Positions 1-11,002 are shown, counted from the stretch's first letter. The stretch: 64,000 nt of DNA from Ascarosepion bandense (GCA_037127315.1 JBBBDQ010001685.1:170001-234000), one strand, 5' to 3'. A program made the numbers and translations. The notes: generated by a model not told the origin, from the letters alone.

Positions 1-13
1 ACGTAACACTATG

Positions 14-165
14 CCAAGTCATTTAAGTGCCATTTGCAAAACACGCTTCAGCGATCATGTCTCGAAAGAGATATGATTGACTGGGCATAAATTTTTCTTT
101 AGTTGGTTGCCATTCATTTGTGTGGTATACTTGTTTCCAACAAAGGCTATAGGGTTCAAGATGGG
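14..165 (-). mobile_element. tRNA-derived SINE, 3' part, diverged
   Basis: Matches the 3' half of the main ~310 bp SINE of this window in reverse orientation: a degraded GTGCCATACG block, then GCGATCATGTCTCGAAAGAG, then a worn GGTTGCCATTG and AAGGCTATAG. The tRNA-like head is missing. At about 160-265 a weak second piece in the opposite orientation (GGTTCAAATTCTGG, then GGAAAGGTAT) may be another SINE fragment, giving a head-to-tail inverted pair. Heavily mutated and therefore old. Confidence 0.65.
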
Positions 166-488
166 TTCAAATTCTGGCCCAAGCTGTTGCGTTCGTTTCA
201 CACTAATACCATCAGGAAAGGTATGCATTCGTTACTTCTCACCGAGTAGGCTCTTTGGTTGTGCGGTAATATTAACCGTCTCGTTGTAAGGAAACCCTCG
301 GGCATACATTGACCGAACAGCCAGTGTTACGGTCAGTTGAAATTTATAAAAGTTTTATATTGAAACAACTGGACAAGCTTTTAATCAAATCGTTTCGCCC
401 ACGTGACGTTTATTAGCCTTGGCTTCTTCAGGTTGGAAAGAAATTCGTAACTGTATGTAAGGAAAACGCGTTGAGATTATTGTGGATA

Positions 489-514
489 TCTAAACTTATT
501 TATAAACGGAACTT

Positions 515-551
<37 letters not shown>

Positions 552-1212
552 GTTACCTATAGACTCCGAAACAGCTGAACCAATTTTCTTGAAAATTTAT
601 ACAGTTGTACTATAAGCGTCTGCGAGTGTTCTTAGCTAGGTTTTGTGTCGAGGTACCCCCGATAAATATCGAAAATCGATAATCGAAAAAATCTGGTTAT
701 AGAATGAGTGATCCGATTTTAATCTAATTTGATACATTCATAGACAAAGACATAAGAAACGATATTCAGAAGTTTCAAGGTTACAGTTCTTACAATAGTG
801 CAGAAAATCGATAATATATATATATAAAAGGCAAGATGTTTGTGTGTGTGTCTTTATCTGCCTGTATGTCTGTATTTTTTTCAACCTTTTTATTTTAGTT
901 TTTGCTTTGGGTTTGGCTCTAAGTAGGTATAATTGTAGTTCTTAGTATCAGTCATGATACCATTTACCCACAGGACGTATTCAGCATTCAAAATTCAGTT
1001 TACGACGAAAAAAACATTTGATATCAATACCAGGAAATCAAAAGTTGACTTACATCCATTCATTTTTCTTTCAGTCTACGGTTTCGCTTTAACTGGAAAC
1101 AACTATTGGTTTTTAGTTTTTCATGCCAACGTCCAAAGAGTCTGAGCTCCAGGACTATGGATTAGTTTTAAAGCTTTCATTACACCCGAACAATGCCGGG
1201 CTATACTGCTAG
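489..1212 (+). mobile_element. Helitron-like non-autonomous element, copy 1
   Basis: Begins TCTAAACTTATT directly after an A and ends in CTAG directly before a T. Eight to nine bases before the CTAG lies a short hairpin (CCCG, loop, CGGG) within ATTACACCCGAACAATGCCGGG. A 5' TC, a 3' CTAG with a subterminal hairpin and an A|T insertion site are the hallmarks of Helitrons. No Rep/helicase is encoded, so it would be non-autonomous. The same two ends bound copies at 24,696-25,091 and 31,654-32,361. A (TG)n run lies inside at 519-549. The 63-codon frame inside it is not convincing. Confidence 0.7.
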
Positions 1213-1224
1213 TGAAAAATAAGG

Positions 1225-1285
<61 letters not shown>

Positions 1286-1307
1286 GTCTATCTATCTATG
1301 TGTTTCA

Positions 1308-1356
<49 letters not shown>

Positions 1357-1360
1357 GTCT
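1225..1360. repeat. (TATC)n microsatellite
   Basis: About 33 tetranucleotide units with one break at about 1297-1312. It starts 12 bases after the 3' end of the Helitron-like copy. The open frame through it (YLSI repeats) is a by-product of the repeat. Confidence 0.97.
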
Positions 1361-1610
1361 AGGTGTTGTTTTGTGTGGTATTTTCTTGCTGCCAATTATA
1401 CGTAGACAAAATATTTATTAACTAGAGAATTGGTTAGTGCCAAAAGGTAGGACAAGGAAGGGTGTTGACTGGAGAGCGGACAAGACGAGACAACAATATC
1501 TGAAAAAGCTATTTGTCGAATGAAAAACTGCTGACGAGTAAGGGACACTGGAAGCTAATTGTGTATATAGATCTTCCTCGGGACTTGTTTAAAATACACA
1601 TACATACGCA
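1361..1610. other. No recognisable feature
   Basis: Unique-looking sequence between two microsatellites. No coding or RNA signal seen. Confidence 0.5.
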
Positions 1611-1611
1611 T

Positions 1612-1685
<74 letters not shown>

Positions 1686-1686
1686 C
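1612..1686. repeat. (CA)n-(TA)n compound microsatellite
   Basis: Alternating purine-pyrimidine CA run followed by TA run, one of many such compound runs here. Confidence 0.97.
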
Positions 1687-1724
1687 AGTCACGATGAGAG
1701 GAACAGAGGAAAGTACGATCATTA

Positions 1725-1800
1725 TTGTTTGGTTTGCTTTATTTTGTTTCACGGCATATCAACCTCAATAGGTTATTTAACTACGACAAGACTTTTAGGT
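1725..1800 (-). mobile_element. Fragment of the 5S/tRNA composite SINE 3' end
   Basis: GGCATATCAACCTC followed by a degraded GGTCATTTA block matches the extreme 3' end of the composite SINE at 45,628-46,117 in the same orientation. Only the tail is present. Confidence 0.5.
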
Positions 1801-2390
1801 TAAATTCGTATGAATAAAATATATATTCTTTTAAGAGATCAGTTTGTAGATCAAATTTCATTGACATATTTTTGTAAAGAGAGTTTTTTCGTCGAGAGTC
1901 AAATATATTGCTGGTAAATTTTTAAAATATTTTCTTCAAAATTATCTTGCTGGTAATTTTACTATAAAAGTCTATTTTTATACTTTCATAGCGTATTGAA
2001 CCCATTTTGGGGATTAACTATTTTCCCAAAACTGGGACACTGACAGGTTCTACCTTTTCGTGTCAGGGTGGATCTGGGAACAACATCAATGAAGATATAG
2101 CTCAAAGCTCCTCAAAACCTCTCAATTAGAGACCTTGCTGCCAGATGTAATTTTTCGTCATACCCAGGATGTGATAATTATATCACATTATAGGAGGAAA
2201 GAATACATATTAATATGAAAAACATAAAAAGTGTAGTCGAAAAAGAAAAAAACAAATGAAAGAACGAAAAGACCAAAAACGAAGATAGAAAAATACAAAA
2301 AACACGAAATTCAACGAATAAATAGAAAAAGAAAATTTTTGTTTTGTCATAAAATAAAACAAATGAAGAATAACCACCAAGACAGGAATT
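1801..2390. other. No recognisable feature
   Basis: AT-rich intergenic sequence. No open frame with a recognisable domain and no RNA fold stood out on either strand. Confidence 0.5.
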
Positions 2391-2392
2391 TC

Positions 2393-3300
2393 AGATAAAA
2401 GCACGCCAAAAAGGTTTTCCGGATTAAAGCATGTCAACAAAGTGATTCCAGATTAAAGTATGCAAACAAAGTGATTCCAGATTAAAGTATTCCAATAAAA
2501 TAATTCCAGATTAAAGCATGTCAACAAAGTGGTTCCGGATTAAAGTATGCCAAAAAAGTGATTCCGGATTAAAGTATGCCAATAAAGTGATTCCGGATTA
2601 AAGTATGCCAAAAAAGTGATTCCGGATTAAAGTATGCCAATAAAGTGATTCCGGATTAAAATATGCCAATAAAGTGATTCCGGATTAAAATATGCCAATA
2701 AAGTGATTCCGGATTAAAATATGCCAATAAAGTGATTCCGGATTAAAGTATGCCAATAAAGTGATTCCGGATTAAAGTATGCCAATAAAGTGATTCCGGA
2801 TTAAAGTATGCCAATAAAGTGATTCCGGATTAATGTATGCCAATAAAGTGATTCCGGATTAAAGCATGCCAACAGAGTGATTCCAGATTGAAGCAAGTCA
2901 ACAAAATGATTCCTGATTAAAGTATGCAAACAAAGTGATTCCAGCTTAAAGCATGTCAACATAGTTTTTCCGGATTAAAGTATTCCAATAAAGTGATTCC
3001 AGAATAAAGCATGTCCACAAAGTGATTCCGGATTAAAGTATGCCAACAGAGTGATTCCAGATTAAAGCAAATCAACAAAGTGATTCCAGATTAAAACATA
3101 TCCTCAAAGTAATTCCGGATTAGAGTATGCCAATAAGGGGATTCTAGATTACTGCATGCCAACAAAGAGATTTATGATTATAGCTTTCCAACAAAATGAC
3201 TCCGGATTAAATTAATAGCAACAAAATCGCACCGGAATAAATATTGTTAGTATTTCCGATTAACGAATGCCAACAAACTTATTCCAGAATAAACATTTAC
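2393..3300 (+). repeat. 29-bp minisatellite array
   Basis: About 31 head-to-tail units of GTGATTCCGGATTAAAGTAT followed by GCCAATAAA. Central units (about 2,530-2,870) are nearly identical; both flanks hold progressively diverged units (CAGATTAAAGCATG, AGAATAAAC), the usual result of unequal exchange homogenising the middle. No reading frame persists, since 29 is not a multiple of 3. Confidence 0.95.
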
Positions 3301-3500
3301 GAAGTTCAATATGCTCATAATGACACACAGTCTGTATGATATTATTATTGAGAGAGAGTGAGAGAGATAGTGTTATAGAAAGTGAGGGGAAGACAGTATT
3401 ATAAAAAAAAGTGTGGTAGATAGCGAACAAAATGATTTCGTTTTATAGATATACAGAGTTCAATATAGTAGATTTTCTAAGCACCACTTATATGTGGCAC
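3301..3500. other. AT-rich spacer with short GA run
   Basis: Contains a small (GA)n stretch at about 3,350-3,370 and nothing else recognisable. Confidence 0.5.
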
Positions 3501-3504
3501 AATG

Positions 3505-3600
3505 CCGAAAGTATGGGGCACCCAGTGAGGATCGAATTCGTTACACAGTTGTAACAGGTTCTAGGGAGACAAACTTGACGAGGTGCCCAACAGAGTTCAA
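3505..3600 (-). mobile_element. Second tRNA-headed SINE family, fragment
   Basis: On the minus strand it reads TTCGATCCTCACTGGGTGCC, a B-box-like stretch plus flank. The same block occurs at 26,070-26,200 and 59,560-59,690 on the plus strand, so it is a dispersed repeat. The tRNA origin is inferred only from the B-box-like GGTTCGATCC (clearest in the 59.6 kb copy). Confidence 0.5.
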
Positions 3601-3630
3601 TATAGGCATTATAACGCCCACTTTGATCAG

Positions 3631-3941
3631 AGTCAGTCAGTTAGGTGCCATACGTGATACATGCTTTGGGCGATCATGTCTCGAAATAGACATGACTGAC
3701 TGGGCAGAAGGTTATCCCGCAGTAGATTGCCATTGCTTTCTCCGGTAGACTGGTTGCCAACCAAGGCAATAGAACCCAGAACCCAATCTATCCTATTATT
3801 TAATCCATAACTGGAGAGAAGAGACGGATTAATACCTTTCCCAAGGGTATTTGTGCGTAAGTGAATGCAAGGAATTCAACTAGAATTCGAACACGGCTCC
3901 CCGAGTTGTCGTTCCGAGTCGATATCCACTGCATCACAAAG
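3631..3941 (-). mobile_element. tRNA-derived SINE, near full length
   Basis: Reverse-oriented copy of the main SINE. On the minus strand the 5' tRNA-like head carries an A-box-like TGATGCAGTGG and a B-box-like GTTCGAATTC. A body follows with AAAGGTATTAATCCGTCTCT and ATGGATTAAATAATAGG-type blocks, then a 3' hairpin (CATGTCT, short loop, AGACATG) and a CTGACTGA-type tail. Internal Pol III promoter elements would drive it; retrotransposition depends on a LINE partner not identified here. Confidence 0.9.
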
Positions 3942-3954
3942 GTTATATGATTAT

Positions 3955-4965
3955 TAAGAAATAAAAGCAATATAAGAAGAAAGGAAGAAGAAAGATTGAA
4001 TAAGAAAGCCAAGAAAAAAGAAGAGGAAAGAAAGATTAGAAAAAGGGAAGAAGAGAAAGAAATATGTGAAGGAAGAAAATAAAAGAAATGGAAGAAAGCC
4101 GTAAAGAAAGAAAGAAAGAAAGAAAGAAAAGAAGAAAAAAGAAATCAAAGAAAAAAAGAAAAAAGAAAGACGAGAAAAATAAAAGAAAGATGAAATAAAA
4201 AACATAAGAAGAGGAAAAAATATGAGAAGAAGGGAAGGAAAGAATGAAATCTGTGAAAGAAGGAAATAAAAAAATGGAAGAAAGCCGTAAAGAAAGGAAG
4301 AAAAGAAGAAAAAATAAATCAAAGAAAAAAAAGAAAAAAGGAAAATGAGAAAAAGAAAGCTGAAATAAGAAAAATAAGAAGAGGAGAAAGAAATCTGGGA
4401 ATGATGGAAATAAAAAGAAATTGAAGAAAACCGCAAAAGAAAAGGAGAAGAGAAGAAAAAATAAATCAAAGAAAGAAACGAAAAAAGAAAGATGAGAAAA
4501 AGAAAGATAAAATAAGAAAAATGTAAAAAAAGCAAGACGAAAGATGCAAAGAGAAAGATAACAAGAAGGGAAGAAGAAAGACGAAATAAAAGAGGTAAGA
4601 AGACAAAGAGGAAGAATGAAAAAAAAAAAAGATAATTAAAAAGAAGTAAATAAAAGAAAGATAAGAAGAAGGATAGAGGAAAATGCAAACATTATAAGAA
4701 ATCGGAAGGAAAACAAAAAACAAAATCAACCAGATGAAAGACGAAGGCAAATGATGAAGATGAATAATGGTAAAATAAGAGAATGAAAAAAATAAACAAA
4801 ACCAAATGAAAGAGAAAACTAAAAAAAGCAAAGAGAAATATAAAGAATGAGGAAAACAAGTGAAGAAGCAAAGAAGAAAGATGAAGAAAAAATTAAAAAA
4901 AGAATGCAAATGAGTGAAAAAAGGTGGAAAGGAAGGAAGAGGAAGCAAAAGAAAAAGAAATTAAC

Positions 4966-5013
<48 letters not shown>

Positions 5014-5460
5014 AAGGCCACATTATCCCAAACAGAAGAAGAAAAACAAGAAAATGAAGATATAAAAGAAGAGAAAGACGAATGCAGGAGAAGAAGGAAA
5101 AGATAAACGACCGAACAGACAATGAAGAGAAACTAACAAGGAATGAAGAGAAACAAAAAAAATGAGGAGAATTAGATCAACTGTGACAGAAGAACGATAA
5201 AAAGAAGACAAAAGAAAAAAGAAAAGAAAAGGGAAAAGAGTACGATAAAAAAAGGAAGAAAGAATGAGTTGACAAATGGGTAAAAAACCAATGACAAAGA
5301 ATACGTAAGATAAAAACAAGTTAAAGAAAGCAAAAAGAAAAGGAATGAAAAGAGAGAGAAAGGAAAAAGTAAATTTAAAAAAAAAAACGATGGAGAAAAT
5401 AAATGAAAAATAAAAAAACAGGAAGATAAATGAGGAAACAAAAGAAGAAGAACGAATTAG
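3955..5460 (+). repeat. 1.5-kb polypurine (GAAA-rich) tract
   Basis: The plus strand is almost purely A and G for about 1.5 kb, with degenerate GAAA, GAAG and AAAGA words and one (TA)n run at 4,970-5,010. All long frames on the minus strand here are Phe/Ser/Leu-only by-products of the composition. Loose internal repetition is visible (the GAAGAAAGCCGTAAAGAAAG block recurs at about 4,090 and 4,275). Confidence 0.95.
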
Positions 5461-5875
5461 GTTTCAAAATTAGCAAAATATCTCCTCTTTCTTGTCTTCC
5501 TCGCATGACAAGAAAATTGTTTCTATTTTGTGATATTTCCAACTGGGAAAAGAGTAGTGGGTGCTTGACATGGCGTGAAACAGTTAGCCAAAGCGACGCG
5601 CTTGACAGTGATGAAGCTTATAGCTACGGTTCTGTCGACGACGGGGCATACTAGTTTCACAGCGTTCACTGTCGGAAGGCCGGAACCAAATAAAAACGAC
5701 ACTCGTTCAAAATGATTTACCTTCAGTTAAAAAAGCAAAAAATAAAAAAAGCAAACAGTAAATCTTTCGGTTTGAAATTATGTATGACACAAGCTCACAA
5801 ATACTATAACCCAAGCTCCTGTTCGTGTGACCGCCAATTTTAACATGTTGGTGACTTAAGCTATGCTAATTACCA
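5461..5875. other. Unique-looking sequence, no supported gene
   Basis: Slightly higher GC than its neighbours. A 74-codon frame ends at 5,654 but most of its first part lies in the purine tract, and no domain is recognisable. Confidence 0.4.
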
Positions 5876-6055
5876 ACTATCGCCCGGTTCACACTCCACC
5901 CACGTCTATTGAACAGGTGAAGAGGCCCATCCCTTGTTCCCTGTTTAGGATGTGGTTTCCATCTTTCTCTTTTCCAATCTTTTCACTCTTACGTAGCCCC
6001 CTGCACATCAGTGGCATTACTGCCTTGCTCGGGGTGATATGATTAAAAAAGAAAT
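5876..6055 (+). mobile_element. SINE sharing its 3' tail with the CR1-like LINE
   Basis: Contains CGCCCGGTTCACACTCCACC, then GTTTAGGATGTGG, then the 3' block CCCCTGCACATCAGTGGCAT and GCCTTGCTCGGGGTGATATG, ending ATTAAAAAAG. The last block is the same as the 3' end of the LINE fragments at 23.2, 33.9 and 47.9 kb. Related copies lie on the minus strand at 22,218-22,590 and 61,618-61,890. CGGTTCACACTCC may be a worn B box, but a tRNA origin is not certain. Confidence 0.8.
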
Positions 6056-6451
6056 CTGTTACATATCATAGTAGCTGGAGGTACGAGTTAGCACAGAAAA
6101 TGAAATTAACAATCCGGGTTCGTATCTCGCATGATATTGCTTAGATCTATTTTGAGTTAATGCTTTTAATACTCCAAACATCAAGCGTAATTTCGTCACG
6201 TGTCTTTACAAGTTTCCACCTGTCATCAAAACGACTCAGTTAACACCCGGTGAATGCCACTAGTCATTACTTGTTTTTTTATTTAACCCATTTATGCGTG
6301 ACATCCAACAAGACTAACATGATTTTTAATTACCTCTGTGCACTAAGCTTCACCGACATCATTATCATCATCATCAGTCTCTCAACTGCTTCAATCGTCA
6401 GGTAAGGAGGCTAAGAGCAAAAGAAACAGACAATCACCTCCAGGATGACCG
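6056..6451. other. No recognisable feature
   Basis: Ordinary AT-rich sequence with a small (ATC)n patch near 6,360. Confidence 0.5.
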
Positions 6452-6718
6452 TTGGCGGTGGCACTCGTGAGTTCTGATATTGTCGTATATTCGACGTTGA
6501 CTGGCCAGTTGTTTCTGTTGCCATCCCAGCTTGTGCCAGCCTTTAACAGTGATAAGCCTGATAGTCTAGCAGAGACTATCATACCACGTGAAGTGGCTAA
6601 ACTATGGCATCTACTGACGCTTAATAGTGTCGAGGAGAGATTCCAGTTGGGTCTTATTGAAGTTGATCTGGAGATGGTCATTGGTGTTATTCTCTCGTTA
6701 AGAGATGCGGAGAAGTAA
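6452..6718 (+). CDS. Unassigned 88-codon open frame
   Basis: Not recognised. The frame has a balanced amino-acid composition unlike the repeat-derived frames around it (for example the stretches VEERFQLGL and LPSQLVPAF), and lies in a local patch of higher GC. A frame of 115 codons overlaps on the opposite strand (6,391-6,738), so the true strand is undecided. After the stop at 6,716-6,718 the same frame reads on as SQTFIVKRLDCFCQSQ, which may mean a decayed longer gene. It could be a worn element gene or chance. Confidence 0.25.
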   Translation: MAVALVSSDIVVYSTLTGQLFLLPSQLVPAFNSDKPDSLAETIIPREVAKLWHLLTLNSVEERFQLGLIEVDLEMVIGVILSLRDAEK

Positions 6719-6923
6719 TCGCAAACGTTTATTGTCAAACGCCTGGATTGTTTTTGCCAGTCTCAAGCAGGACTGTACAAGTTTCACAACTCGCTGGCTA
6801 ACAAAACCTTCATACATTAGATTATTACGTTTTTTAGATAAAAGGATTACTGACTACTCTTGTTTATCGCTTGAGAAATTGTGCAGCCAATGGCTACAAC
6901 TAAATCGAAATGGAGTTTTGTAG

Positions 6924-7180
6924 TTGAAAATTTTCTCTATCTAACAAAGTCAATGTGCTCATCGAAACCTTTCTAGTTTTGCTGGAAATGAATAGAAGTC
7001 TTTCGGAGATTTTCATCCGTTGCTAATACTCGACTCGACCCACATCCAAAATGCTGATAATATGACAAATATCAGAGTATTTTGAAAAGCGTTCTTCGCG
7101 AGGACAAGAAATTTTCCGCAAGTATTTGTATATATGCTTTATTCCTGATATTTAGCACCTTAACCTATAAATTTAACATA
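6924..7180. other. No recognisable feature
   Basis: Unique-looking sequence up to a (TA)n run. Confidence 0.4.
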
Positions 7181-7182
7181 CC

Positions 7183-7185
<3 letters not shown>

Positions 7186-7230
<45 letters not shown>
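7186..7230. repeat. (TA)n microsatellite
   Basis: About 22 TA units; borders the inverted-repeat element that follows. Confidence 0.97.
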
Positions 7231-7233
<3 letters not shown>

Positions 7234-7470
7234 TATCGAGGCAGCAGATAATTTTCTAAACATATACTGTTAAATATAGGGGACAATGAATGTCTATTAT
7301 GTTTAATCATGAGCCGTTTCTAACGTCCTTGTAACATCTCTGAAGATGTCTCATGTGAGCCGAAAGCCTAGAACCAACTTAATAAAAAATTATCCAAATG
7401 TTGCAGAATGTTTGTCTTTATTTTCACCTGAAATTAAAGCCAAAATACGATGTTTAGAACGGCTCATATA
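7231..7470. mobile_element. Small inverted-repeat element
   Basis: ATGAGCCGTTTCTAAC at about 7,311 is inverted as TTTAGAACGGCTCAT at about 7,453, giving a stem around a ~125-base interior. The interior includes CTGAAGATGTCTCATGTGAG then CCGAAAG, a layout like hammerhead cores of Penelope-related repeats but without convincing outer stems. Class undecided. Confidence 0.45.
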
Positions 7471-7488
7471 GATTTTTCTATGTAGATC

Positions 7489-7519
<31 letters not shown>

Positions 7520-7760
7520 GATTATTATAACTAAAAACTAAATTAAAAACAAGTAATCTCTCTTGATTCATATGAGCAAACCGTATACACACTACCCTAG
7601 AATTATTATCCCTAGTAATTCAATTTTTGAGTTTTTATTTTTTAATTTCAAGTTTAAGTTTCACTTTAAATTAAGCAAAATTATCAAATAAAAAATATTA
7701 CATTATATAACTACATCGCAAACAAAACAGAAAAGTCAGTTCTTAATATGTATCCAATGA
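7471..7760. other. AT-rich spacer with short (ATT)n run
   Basis: (ATT)n at about 7,490-7,520; otherwise nothing recognisable. Confidence 0.5.
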
Positions 7761-7761
7761 T

Positions 7762-8050
7762 TCAGTTAAAGTGCCATACGTGATACACGCTTGGGCGATC
7801 ATGTCTCGAAAGAGACACGACTGACTGGGCAGAAGATTATCCCGCAGTAGGTTGCCATTGCTTTCTGCGGTAGACTGGTTGCCGACCAAGGCTATAGAAC
7901 CCAATCTGTCCTGCTATTTAACCCATAACTGGAAAGAAGAGACGGATTAATACCTTTCCCAAGGGTATTTGCGCGTAAGTGAATACAATGGATTCAACTG
8001 GAATTCGAACTCGTTCCGAGCCGATATCCACTGTACCACAACGCACATCC
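7762..8050 (-). mobile_element. tRNA-derived SINE, near full length
   Basis: Minus-strand copy, well preserved: head GGATGTGCGTTGTGGTACAG at its 5' end (8,050 downward), B-box-like GTTCGAATTCCAG, body block CCAGTTATGGGTTAAATAGC, and the 3' hairpin of GTGTCTC with GAGACAT. Compared with the other copies it lacks about 15 bases in the anticodon-side part of the head. A compound (TA)n-(TG)n run follows on the 5' side. Confidence 0.92.
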
Positions 8051-8111
8051 TATGATTACATAGTGCATAAAACTCAAGGTCATGCTTTAGCGGTAGCATA
8101 ATATGTAAGTT

Positions 8112-8622
<511 letters not shown>

Positions 8623-8676
<54 letters not shown>
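8623..8676. repeat. (TA)n microsatellite
   Basis: About 27 TA units. Confidence 0.97.
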
Positions 8677-8680
<4 letters not shown>

Positions 8681-8754
8681 ACTATAGTAATTATAACAAT
8701 ATTAATAATAACAGAAATAATTCTACTAATACTAGTAATAGTTATACTATAATT

Positions 8755-9016
8755 TAGATCGTCTTGAATAACCCACCGAGGACGAACTCGGAGGGAAAAG
8801 GAAGGAAAGTAACAAAAAAAGAAACAAATGAAGTACATGAACAAAAAGTTAAATACTCGTAGGAAAGAAAAAAGAACCCAAGACGAAAACCCTAACACTA
8901 AAGCTCTCAATACGAAAGCAGAGCAACAAAGACAGAAAATCTATGCAAATTTACCCTGACGAGCCGAAGGGTGAAACTTAGGTAGGTTTGTTGGCTTTTG
9001 CATAGATTTTCTGTAG

Positions 9017-9018
<2 letters not shown>
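8755..9018 (-). mobile_element. Dispersed ~265-bp element with terminal hairpin, copy 1
   Basis: Shares its length with 44,252-44,520 in opposite orientation: the hairpin end (ACAGAAAATCTATGCAAA with its inverse at 8,930-9,017), CTAACACTAAAGC, AAGTACATGAACAAAAAG and the end block CCACCGAGGACGAACTCGG. Both copies abut (TA)n. No coding capacity; it could be a MITE or a SINE of unknown head. Confidence 0.7.
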
Positions 9019-9043
<25 letters not shown>

Positions 9044-9047
<4 letters not shown>

Positions 9048-9240
9048 AAGAAAGTTATGGAACACGTAGGTTTTAAACCCACTGTTCATGCAATTACTTT
9101 TATAAAGAGTGTAATGGTTGTTACAATGGTTTATAAAAGCATAGTATCACTACACAAAAATTTTCGCGTTTCGGAGCTATGTTTGCTCCTCATCTGGTGA
9201 TAAGTTGAGGTGAAAAATAAATGGCGAAAACGATTTAAAT
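9044..9240 (-). mobile_element. Penelope-type repeat fragment with worn hammerhead
   Basis: GTAAGAAAGTTATGGAACAC and the following 50 bases recur at 61,341-61,400. The right half carries a hammerhead-like fold (9,145-9,202). Such ribozymes are known from the terminal repeats of Penelope-like elements, so this is probably a non-autonomous terminal-repeat piece of one. Confidence 0.5.
9145..9202 (-). ncRNA. Degenerate hammerhead ribozyme motif
   Basis: Minus strand: stem I TATCAC pairs with GTGATA; core CAGATGA (consensus CTGANGA, so one change at the second base); stem II GGAGC-loop-GCTCC; GAAA; stem III formed by CGCGAAAA with TTTTTGTG; cleavage triplet GTA. All three stems are present. The core change probably abolishes cutting. 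Confidence 0.6.
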
Positions 9241-9592
9241 ATGATATGTAAGTGAATATGGTGGGAGTTTAGTACGATTTAACCGGCAGTTTGGAGCCAT
9301 AGTGATTCCATTCACTCGTAGATAGTAGTAAAATAACCCTTTCTTAAATTCTTTACATCCCAATATAAGAATTACCCAGACAAAACTAAAAAGTGACCTG
9401 TCCAAAACTAAACTACTCCGCACCCCTCTCCTAACCCAAAGTTGAATCACTATGGCTACAAACTGCCGGCTAAATCGTGTTCTGTGACATATTGTTAGCT
9501 CTGCATATTCAGTTCGTTTGTTTTACTTGTGTACTGAGAACTTTTTTATCTAGCGTCTGCTGGTGTAGTCATCACCTCTTTTACTGGTAAAA

Positions 9593-9596
<4 letters not shown>
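9241..9596. other. No recognisable feature
   Basis: A block around 9,262-9,310 recurs inverted and diverged at about 9,425-9,475 (TTTAACCGGCAGTTTGGAGC versus CAAACTGCCGGCTAAATCGT), so this may be a foldback element of about 210 bp. Confidence 0.4.

Positions 9597-9666
<70 letters not shown>
9597..9666. repeat. (CA)n-(TA)n compound microsatellite
   Basis: CA run then TA run. Confidence 0.97.
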
Positions 9667-9669
<3 letters not shown>

Positions 9670-9835
9670 AGTGAATACAGAGCGAAGAATTATTTCAACG
9701 TCCAAAACATTAATTTAAAACAGATGCTCGATATATAAAATAATATATAGAGCTGCGAATATTTATTATAAATTATATCTTAGAACATGTACATATACAG
9801 ATAAAATATGTACATGTTCTAAAATATAATTTATA

Positions 9836-9838
<3 letters not shown>
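9667..9838. mobile_element. Penelope 5'-region repeat ending in a palindrome, copy 1
   Basis: CCGAGTGAATACAGAGCGAA, AACGTCCAAAACATTAATTT and TAGAGCTGCGAATATTTATT recur at 38,848-38,980 (directly before the Penelope-like coding region) and 42,848-42,965. Here the repeat ends in a palindrome of about 33-base arms (9,771-9,838) around GAACATGTACAT, bounded on both sides by (TA)n. Confidence 0.6.

Positions 9839-9896
<58 letters not shown>
9838..9896. repeat. (TA)n-(TG)n compound microsatellite
   Basis: Short TA run followed by about 20 TG units. Confidence 0.97.
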
Positions 9897-9899
<3 letters not shown>

Positions 9900-9911
9900 C
9901 AATCATTCCAA

Positions 9912-10190
9912 GGCCATACGTGATACACGCTTATTCGATCATGTCTCAAAAGAAAACTTTTAGTAAGTGGCCAGTAGGGTGCAATTATTTTCTGCAGTAG
10001 AATGGTTGCAAAACAAGGCTATAGAACCCACTCTATCTCGCTATTTAATCCATAGGTGGAAAAAGAAGAGACAGATTAATGCTTTTCACTAGGGTATTTC
10101 AGTGCAAGTAAATGCAACAATTCAACAGGAATTCGAACTGGTCTCTCTGATTTCTTGTTCCGAGCCTATATCCACTGTAATACAACGCGC
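9912..10190 (-). mobile_element. tRNA-derived SINE, diverged
   Basis: All landmarks of the main SINE are present but with many substitutions (GCCATACGTGATACACGC at the 3' side, CCTATATCCACTGTAATACA at the head). The 5' end runs into CA-type repeats. Confidence 0.85.
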
Positions 10191-10222
10191 ACGCACACGC
10201 ACGCACGCACACACACACAAAC

Positions 10223-10223
<1 letters not shown>

Positions 10224-10271
<48 letters not shown>

Positions 10272-10313
10272 CAGACAGATAGATAGATAGATAGAAATTT
10301 GTTTTTTTCTTAG

Positions 10314-10359
<46 letters not shown>

Positions 10360-10372
10360 GAACAAGCTTTCT

Positions 10373-10423
<51 letters not shown>

Positions 10424-10435
10424 GAAGAACTTTCT

Positions 10436-10482
<47 letters not shown>

Positions 10483-10495
10483 GAACAAGCTTTCT

Positions 10496-10546
<51 letters not shown>

Positions 10547-10557
10547 GAAAAGCTTTC

Positions 10558-10622
<65 letters not shown>

Positions 10623-10633
10623 AACAAGCTTTC

Positions 10634-10686
<53 letters not shown>

Positions 10687-10738
10687 AACAAGCTTTCATA
10701 GATAGATAGATAGATAGATAGATAGAAACAAGCTTTCT

Positions 10739-10774
<36 letters not shown>

Positions 10775-10786
10775 AACAAGCTTTCT

Positions 10787-10838
<52 letters not shown>

Positions 10839-10886
10839 AACAAGCTTTCTAAGATAGATAGATAGATAGATAGAAACAAGCTTTCT

Positions 10887-10930
<44 letters not shown>

Positions 10931-10938
10931 AGCTTTCT

Positions 10939-11002
<64 letters not shown>

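Noticed and set aside
1212..1421. YLSI-repeat proteins here and at 10.1-11.0 kb and 29.1 kb
   Set aside because: Direct translation of (TATC)n/(GATA)n repeats.
3954..4948. Minus-strand frames of 160 and 244 codons resembling membrane proteins
   Set aside because: Purine-only plus strand makes hydrophobic Phe/Ser/Leu frames automatically; several frames are open at once.
7325..7380. Hammerhead at CTGAAGATG...GCCGAAA
   Set aside because: Stem II is short with a mismatch and stem I is absent; kept only as a remark under the inverted-repeat element.
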